Origin: Annona cherimola
Taxonomy: Eukaryota > Streptophyta > Magnoliopsida > Magnoliales > Annonaceae
Assembly: GCA_030490835.1 (NCBI GenBank)
Contig: CM059975.1
Span: 12,963,579-13,027,578, forward strand
DNA length: 64,000 nucleotides
Direction: 5' to 3'
The notes under the pieces were generated by a model. That model made no database searches, was not told the origin of the DNA, and worked only from the letters and a program-made list of their open reading frames with translations. Shown one piece after another: positions 58,395 to 64,000 of the stretch; position 1 is the stretch's first letter, and each line of letters opens with the position of its first letter. A program made the position numbers and the translations under genes.

Positions 58395-59279
58395 CTATTT
58401 GACGGCCAGAGATGAATTTGATGACCCAGGCACCAGAGTTTCTCCATGTTCGCTTTCAATGTCTTGATATGCAGTCATCTCCTGATCTGAGCTTGCCTCC
58501 TGATCAATGGCTTTGGTTTCATTGCCCCTAGAGGTTAAAGTCCTGTCATTTTCTTCCAACGGAATTCCATTTTCATCCGCAAATTCTTCGGTCATATTCC
58601 CTACTAGACCTTGATCAGAAATGTTATTTTCTTCATGACTAGCATCTTTGTCTACAGCTTCCATTTCTCCTGCACTGATAGTTTTACTACTACGAGTGTC
58701 TGTTTCTTCACCCTTTTCTTCCTTAATTTGACATTCTTGTTCCTTCTGAGCCTCTTCGTCTTCATAGCCATGCTTACGCAATACCTTACCTTCATCACCA
58801 CTCTTCATTTGACCTTCACCACTGGATTGTTCAACTTCATCATCCTCTTGCTGATTTTTTGCCTCTGTTTCAGCCTCTCCCTCCCTCTCATCTGGGAAAT
58901 TTCCCCCCTCCCCCAAATCTTCACTTTCTTTGTTAGCAGTCTCATCTTGAGTCTCCATCTGTTCAAAATGCCTCTCTAATACATCTTCATGTTTGCTCTC
59001 GCTGTGTTCCTTTCCAGCCACATACTCGAACTCTGGTTTGCTTACATCTGATTGCCCACCATTGTATCCCCTTTTCTCTACCTTCCAACCTGAACCCAGT
59101 AGCTTACGGGTCCTTTCTCCGTTGTGATTTTCACCATAGTCACTATTTTTAAGTTGAGATTGATTGCTCTGGTAAAGCAACCACATGCCCACTGCCACAA
59201 GAAAAGCTATTGGAAACACATGCTTGACTTTGATGCCCCCACTGGTTCTTGGAACCCGGCTAGTGTATTGGAGAAACAT
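58395..59279 (-). CDS. Glu-rich single-pass membrane protein
   Basis: Not assigned to a named gene. From ATG at 59279 the frame encodes 294 residues. A short basic N-terminus (RVPRTSGGIKVKHV) leads into one hydrophobic segment (FPIAFLVAVGMWLLYQS, about 22-39), then a long, very acidic, low-complexity tail rich in Glu, Asp, Lys and Ser without cysteine pairs, probably disordered. Basic residues before the segment suggest the N-terminus is cytosolic and the tail luminal (type II). A basic start, KVKHV and a WLxYQ-ended membrane helix are shared by a plant family usually annotated only as Glu-rich or uncharacterised. The frame ends at TAG (58395-58397), but coding-like sequence continues beyond it, so the protein may be truncated relative to its ancestor. 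Confidence 0.75.
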   Translation of the reverse strand: MFLQYTSRVPRTSGGIKVKHVFPIAFLVAVGMWLLYQSNQSQLKNSDYGENHNGERTRKLLGSGWKVEKRGYNGGQSDVSKPEFEYVAGKEHSESKHEDVLERHFEQMETQDETANKESEDLGEGGNFPDEREGEAETEAKNQQEDDEVEQSSGEGQMKSGDEGKVLRKHGYEDEEAQKEQECQIKEEKGEETDTRSSKTISAGEMEAVDKDASHEENNISDQGLVGNMTEEFADENGIPLEENDRTLTSRGNETKAIDQEASSDQEMTAYQDIESEHGETLVPGSSNSSLAVK

Positions 59280-59299
59280 GACAATTCAATTGGAATTCC

Positions 59300-60330
59300 C
59301 TTCAAACAATGATCACCCAAAATCCAAATTAGCGAAATGAAAACAACCCTGTCCAGTAATAGCCCTTTTACTTACTATGCATGCGTTATACATAAAACTT
59401 ACTTCATTTCACCATTAGTCATTATTCTTGATCATGAACTCAAGGATTTGTTTTCATGGTTTTCATTAAATAAACCTCAACAAAACTTGTAATCAACTAA
59501 TTTACAAAAGAGACTCCTGCTAAATTTCATCCCAATGAGAGGCAAAATCACCAAATAATCTCTGTTCCAATAGAAACTAGCATAAAAGGACCCTCTTTTT
59601 TAGGTACCTTCTGCGCATTGCATCGTCCCCCAAAATATTGCAATTTTACTAGTATTTCAACCATCCACTTAAAGACCTTTTTTTTTCTAAGATATGTTGA
59701 AGAGCAACCGAAAGGACTACTAATGTTTGGTGGCCACTGTACGGTAATTGTATTTTTAAATTTTAGATTAAAAATATATAAAACAATAGTAATTGGATTA
59801 AATTGCATATTTGAAAACATAAAGAAGCAACAATCAAAATGCCCAAACCAATCTCATCACGTCAAAGTTCCTGTTGGTTGTGGAATATAAGGTTAAAGTA
59901 AAACCATGAAAATAAATTCCTCCGGCAAAATCAAAGGATTACCACGGTTGTCAGTTTAGTACAGTGATTGGGATGTCCAGGATTGCATCATCTACAACTG
60001 GATCCAAATATTCATTCGATACCTAGATTGCTTCTGGTAAACACTAATATTAGTTAGAAGAAAATGGAAGGATGAGATTACCCACTAGATAGCTGCAAAA
60101 GGCTGGAGTTGAGAACGACAAGATAGCAGTTGAAGATCAGGGAGGGAGGGAGGGAGGGAGGGTGGATGGATAGAAATGACAGAGGGGGCAAAGAAAGAAT
60201 GATTTCTTGGAAATTTTCACTGGTGGAAAGGGCATAGTCGGCAGGAGAACGGCGAAAGACATGAGATGGGGGTTGAGAAATCGAAGTTTCGGTTGTTTTT
60301 TCTGGGCACGACTACTGCAGTGCCAACCAA
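59300..60330 (-). promoter_or_regulatory. Probable 5' region of the acidic-protein gene
   Basis: No coding frame is visible. A CT-rich tract on the minus strand (GGGA repeat on the plus strand, 60140-60162) followed by a donor-like GTGGGTAATC near 60080 suggests a leader exon with a leader intron running to an acceptor shortly before the ATG at 59279. This is inference from composition and splice-like words only. Confidence 0.3.
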
Positions 60331-60564
60331 GAGTCAGGATTGATCGTGATTAAAATTCTCGGCAATCGCATCGTCCTTATAAGTTCTAACTCGCCAATCA
60401 AAAGTCCCACATTAATAACTGATCAATGGCAGATGATCATGTGATGCTGGCAGAAGTTGGATGCCCCTGTTTCATCAGTGTAGAGGGAAGGTGGGCTACA
60501 CTTCAGCTGAAAAGACCCGCTAAATAAGGATTAAGTGTTCCGATCTATTTCTCCCTGCTCTACT

Positions 60565-60885
60565 TAGCTTTAGTGCACTCGAGTAGATAATTCTTTTCTT
60601 TAAATTTTTTTGGATTTTTTGAAATTTATATATAGAACCAAGCATAAATGTCCTATATATATAGTTTTTACATTTTTCAATTATTTTTAATATTTTATTT
60701 TAAATTTTTTTTATAAAAAAAAAAAAGACATTTCTCACGTGTGCTGGCACATGAAAAATACCTTATTTTAAAATTCAAAATAAAATATTAAAAATAATCT
60801 AAAATATAAAAGCTATATAGAACATTCATGCTTAGGCCCATATAAATGTATAAATAAAAAGAAATTACGTATTGCACTGAGTAGT
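60565..60885. repeat. AT-rich foldback element
   Basis: The arms are inverted complements in outline. AACCAAGCATAAATGTCCTA in the left half pairs imperfectly with the TAGAACATTCATGCTTAG text in the right half, and TTAGTGCACTCGAGTAG with the complement of TTGCACTGAGTAG at the ends. It resembles the other foldback elements in architecture but does not clearly share their core. Confidence 0.5.
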
Positions 60886-60889
60886 CCAC

Positions 60890-63800
60890 TTTATTTTTGT
60901 ATTCGTGATGAGCCCAATCTCTCTCTTAAATCTAGGGTGACACTTTAGGTTAAGCTAAACTTACTTATTTGACCCAACTATCTAATTAGGGATACTTTTA
61001 TGAAACTTTCTTTTTGTATAACCCTTTCTATTTTTAACATCTAAATAGTTAATGAAAAATTCACTCCATCTGGTGTATTTATCATCACTTATATTATTGG
61101 ACATTTTTATTTGTCTAATATCATTGTATAAGGGCCCCTCTACGAACAAACAAAATCAACGTAGTAAAATAATTTAATGTGAAATATCAACTTTTAAGTA
61201 GTATTTTCAATATCTAAACTATCTAACATATCACTACCACAGGGATAAATGATTTTATAAAGTATTACTATATTTTAATATATATGTGAATGGATCTAAA
61301 CATTTTTCCTAATTTACACATAAGTATATCTATTTTTGAGCAAATTTAGCTTATGCTCATATTGGACTTGGATGAAACTTAGTCCCATAATTAAATGAAT
61401 GATATTAAATACAATGAATAAATTAGAAGTTCCATCAAGCATTAAAATCTTAACATTTCTGGGAAGTTATACGAAACCGCTTTTATGCAACTCGATTACA
61501 TAGAAGCAAACTTGTAACTTAATTTATTTAAATCAAATAGATGAATGGGGTGGCGCCACATGTTATCGAAATTCTCTTATGATTATATATGGCACACATG
61601 TTAATCATAAATAATAAGTATGTAGATATACTTGATTGTGCCTTATAAGCATACTATTTGTAGTATAAACATGCATTTCATAAATACTTGCCTTTCAAGC
61701 AACAGATATAAAAAACTAATGATACTTTTTTAGATACTCATTTATGAAATCATGAGTATTGTTGAATAATCTCATTTCAGGCTTATAACTATATTCATCA
61801 TAGATAGCAGTACTTTGTTCTTCACCTAAAGCTCTTGGTATCATCTTTTCTAATCAAAATTCTTTCTTCTTTGCACCGACCTTCACAAAATTCTTTTAAT
61901 CAAACGAAGATTTGTAAGATACAATATTCTTTCTCAAAATAAAATTTTCCTTTTCCATTAATTTTGGAAAAAAATCAATAAAGCCACATCCTTTTTGTCT
62001 TAGAGGTAGCTTTATGCATCTATTAGGAAGACGAATTAGAATTTTTGCATAGAATGAAAGTGATCATAAAAGGTGTATTTTAGATTCATGTTAAAGTTTA
62101 TACAATCTGAAACTCTATTTATTTGCATCAATTCTTTTTTCTAATTCTTCTAAAATTTGCATAATTCTTGTGGAAAAACCCCTCCAATACCAAGAGTGAG
62201 TCATGAGCATAGGTGAATTGTTAGATTATTCATTATAATCATGATAAGAAAATGGGGTAAACATATGTTATGAAAACAAAATCAATTCTGATTCTAAAAT
62301 AGAAAATTTAACCATACCATTGTGTCCAAATGTCTAAAAATATAAAAATCAATTATTGGATCATCAAAATTAGATTTTAAATGGTCAAGATCTATCAAAA
62401 ACAAAATAAAGAGTTCACATTGGGCCACATTAGCACTAGGAGGCCACATCGGTAGCCGACGTGACCCTCGCATAGGTCGTTGGACTAGGCCAGAGGTTTG
62501 GGTTTCTCCTTAGTGCTTGAGTTAGATTTGTCTTGACCTATTAGGCCGCCTAGCGCTACTTGAGGGTCAGCTTAGCTACTATAGATGGGCCTCCATTTGG
62601 GCTTCATCCGTTGTCTGTTGGGCAACCTGTAGTCGAGAGCTTGTGGGCTCGCCTAAGCCCAATCTAGTGTTTCAAAAAGTTTGGGCCATGGGTTGCATTG
62701 CAATTTTTGGTCCATTTTCCATTTGCGAAATAATTATATCATGGGATCTTTTTGCACAATTTCTATTCAAGGGCTATTTCACAAATTTCCATGGTTGGTT
62801 TGCTACAACCGCAACGTAACATTGTATAGTGCATCTCATCTCATTTTAATTAATATTAAATTCAATTTACATTATATTAAAGATCCAATATGTCCCAAGA
62901 ATTTCATAATTATGTAATTAGCATATATAAACTTTTATTTGCATAATTAAATATAATAAACATTTAATTATTTTTGTGCATAAACATTTAATTATTATCA
63001 TAATGATAATCAAACTGTATATATATATATATATCATGATCAATATATTGCAACGAAAAAAAATTTGTCATAATGATAAATAATTAAATATGATCAATAT
63101 TTAATTATTATCATAATGATAATCAAACTGTATATATATATATATATCCTGATCAATATATTGCAACAACAAAAAATTAACTGTGGCCATAAACTCAAAT
63201 GAGCCCACAAAACTACTAATCATGATAAAACATAGGTTCATCAAATCATAGAATATTAACCATACATCTTTAACATATATACCGGTGTCGTTCCAGTTAT
63301 CAAATCAAAAGTAAATTTTTGTGAAGATTGTTCTTTTTAGGATGGTTGCTGGAAAAAAATTTTGCCACGGTCATGGGAATGAAAAATCTCACTATTAAAA
63401 CAAGATATGCCATGAACATATTTTAACATAGTCTTAGAGTTAAAATAAAACATATTAAATCTAAATTCATACTCAGTTTTAATTCTCTCTTGCTAGACAA
63501 ATTCGGCACATTTTGTCAAGTTGTTCCAAATGAGTAGCTAGCGTTAATTCATGCCTTCACAAACATATACTCACATATATTTAATTATTTTATTATAGAT
63601 ATTAATACATATATATCTACTAATATATATAGCCCAAAAATCAATATACATAATTAAAAAGCCAAGACGTAGCCTAATGGCTCTAAGACCAATGTTGAAA
63701 ATTAATGATCAATAAATTACATAATCATTGGACGGTCCACCTTTTAGGAGATCACACTATAAGATAGGATTGTGGAAGCAAGATTAATGCTACACCTCAA

Positions 63801-64000
63801 AGTTTTTTGCCTGATCGGAATGGAATCACGAATCAAAAACCAGTTTGAAATTGGAGCCTTAGGGTTTTTGACATGTAAATTTCTTTGCCGTGAATTCCTA
63901 TTTAAAAAGATAAATTTTCCCATTAACATAGCTATACAACTTAAAGTTCCATACAACATAAAGTGGGAACTTTTTATCACTGAGGCTTGTGCCTAAGTGG
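60890..64000. other. AT-rich gene-free right flank
   Basis: Contains a 113-bp-spaced direct duplication with (TA)n tracts (listed separately) and a slightly GC-richer patch at 62420-62680 without a readable gene. Open frames are under 80 codons and show no domain. No gene was called. Confidence 0.45.
62986..63167. repeat. Direct repeat with (TA)n microsatellite
   Basis: Two copies about 69 bp long, offset by 113 bases (62986-63054 and 63099-63167), share ATTTAATTATTATCATAATG, then CAAACTG plus a (TA)n tract and ATCAATATATTGCAAC. They differ by one or two bases and the tract length. Confidence 0.75.

Noticed and set aside
58611..58979. 122-codon plus-strand open frame rich in Phe/Leu/Ser
   Set aside because: Antisense of the Glu/Lys-rich tail; GAA/GAG codons read backwards give TTC/CTC.

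Overview
The window is nuclear DNA of a flowering plant. It holds GT-AG intron-containing genes, a class III HD-ZIP gene with a miR166 target site, a P-class pentatricopeptide-repeat (PPR) gene and plant-specific DUF1677 genes. These lie in AT-rich intergenic DNA packed with MITE-type foldback elements, tRNA-derived SINEs and an L1-type LINE remnant. The order or family of the plant cannot be fixed from the sequence. The HD-ZIP III protein belongs to the CORONA/ATHB15-ATHB8 clade.

Layout. 1-16 kb has no convincing gene. It is AT-rich and contains several foldback transposons with target-site duplications, a SINE nested in one of them, and a 3 x 121-bp tandem repeat just upstream of the first gene. 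16.1-26.2 kb (+) is the HD-ZIP III gene: a TATA-like box, a ~1.4-kb leader full of short upstream ORFs, and 18 coding exons that join in frame to 839 codons. The miR166 site is assembled across the exon 4/5 junction, which is separated by a 1,780-nt intron. 29.1-33.6 kb (-) is a PPR gene resembling Arabidopsis At3g06920. Its large exon has no ATG; a small upstream exon encoding an Arg-rich presequence restores a start in the right phase. 36.9-37.7 kb (-) and 48.0-48.6 kb (-) are two DUF1677 paralogues, one with an intron and one without. Between them lie a SINE, an L1-type LINE 3' remnant, a SINE-like element and a MITE. 50.1-50.6 and 55.7-56.3 kb are two hAT-type non-autonomous elements with perfect 8-bp duplications. 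58.1-59.3 kb (-) is a gene for a Glu-rich single-pass membrane protein whose C-terminal part is cut by an in-frame stop and then a frameshift. 60.5-64 kb is repeat-rich with no gene seen.

The genes are ordinary separate plant genes with no operon-like logic. The HD-ZIP III factor acts in the nucleus in vascular and meristem patterning, the PPR protein probably in mitochondria or plastids on RNA, and the DUF1677 and acidic membrane proteins have no assigned role. I found no CRISPR array, no rRNA, no genuine tRNA gene and no viral gene. The most unusual signal is a family of foldback elements that share one ~60-bp core motif while carrying unrelated termini.
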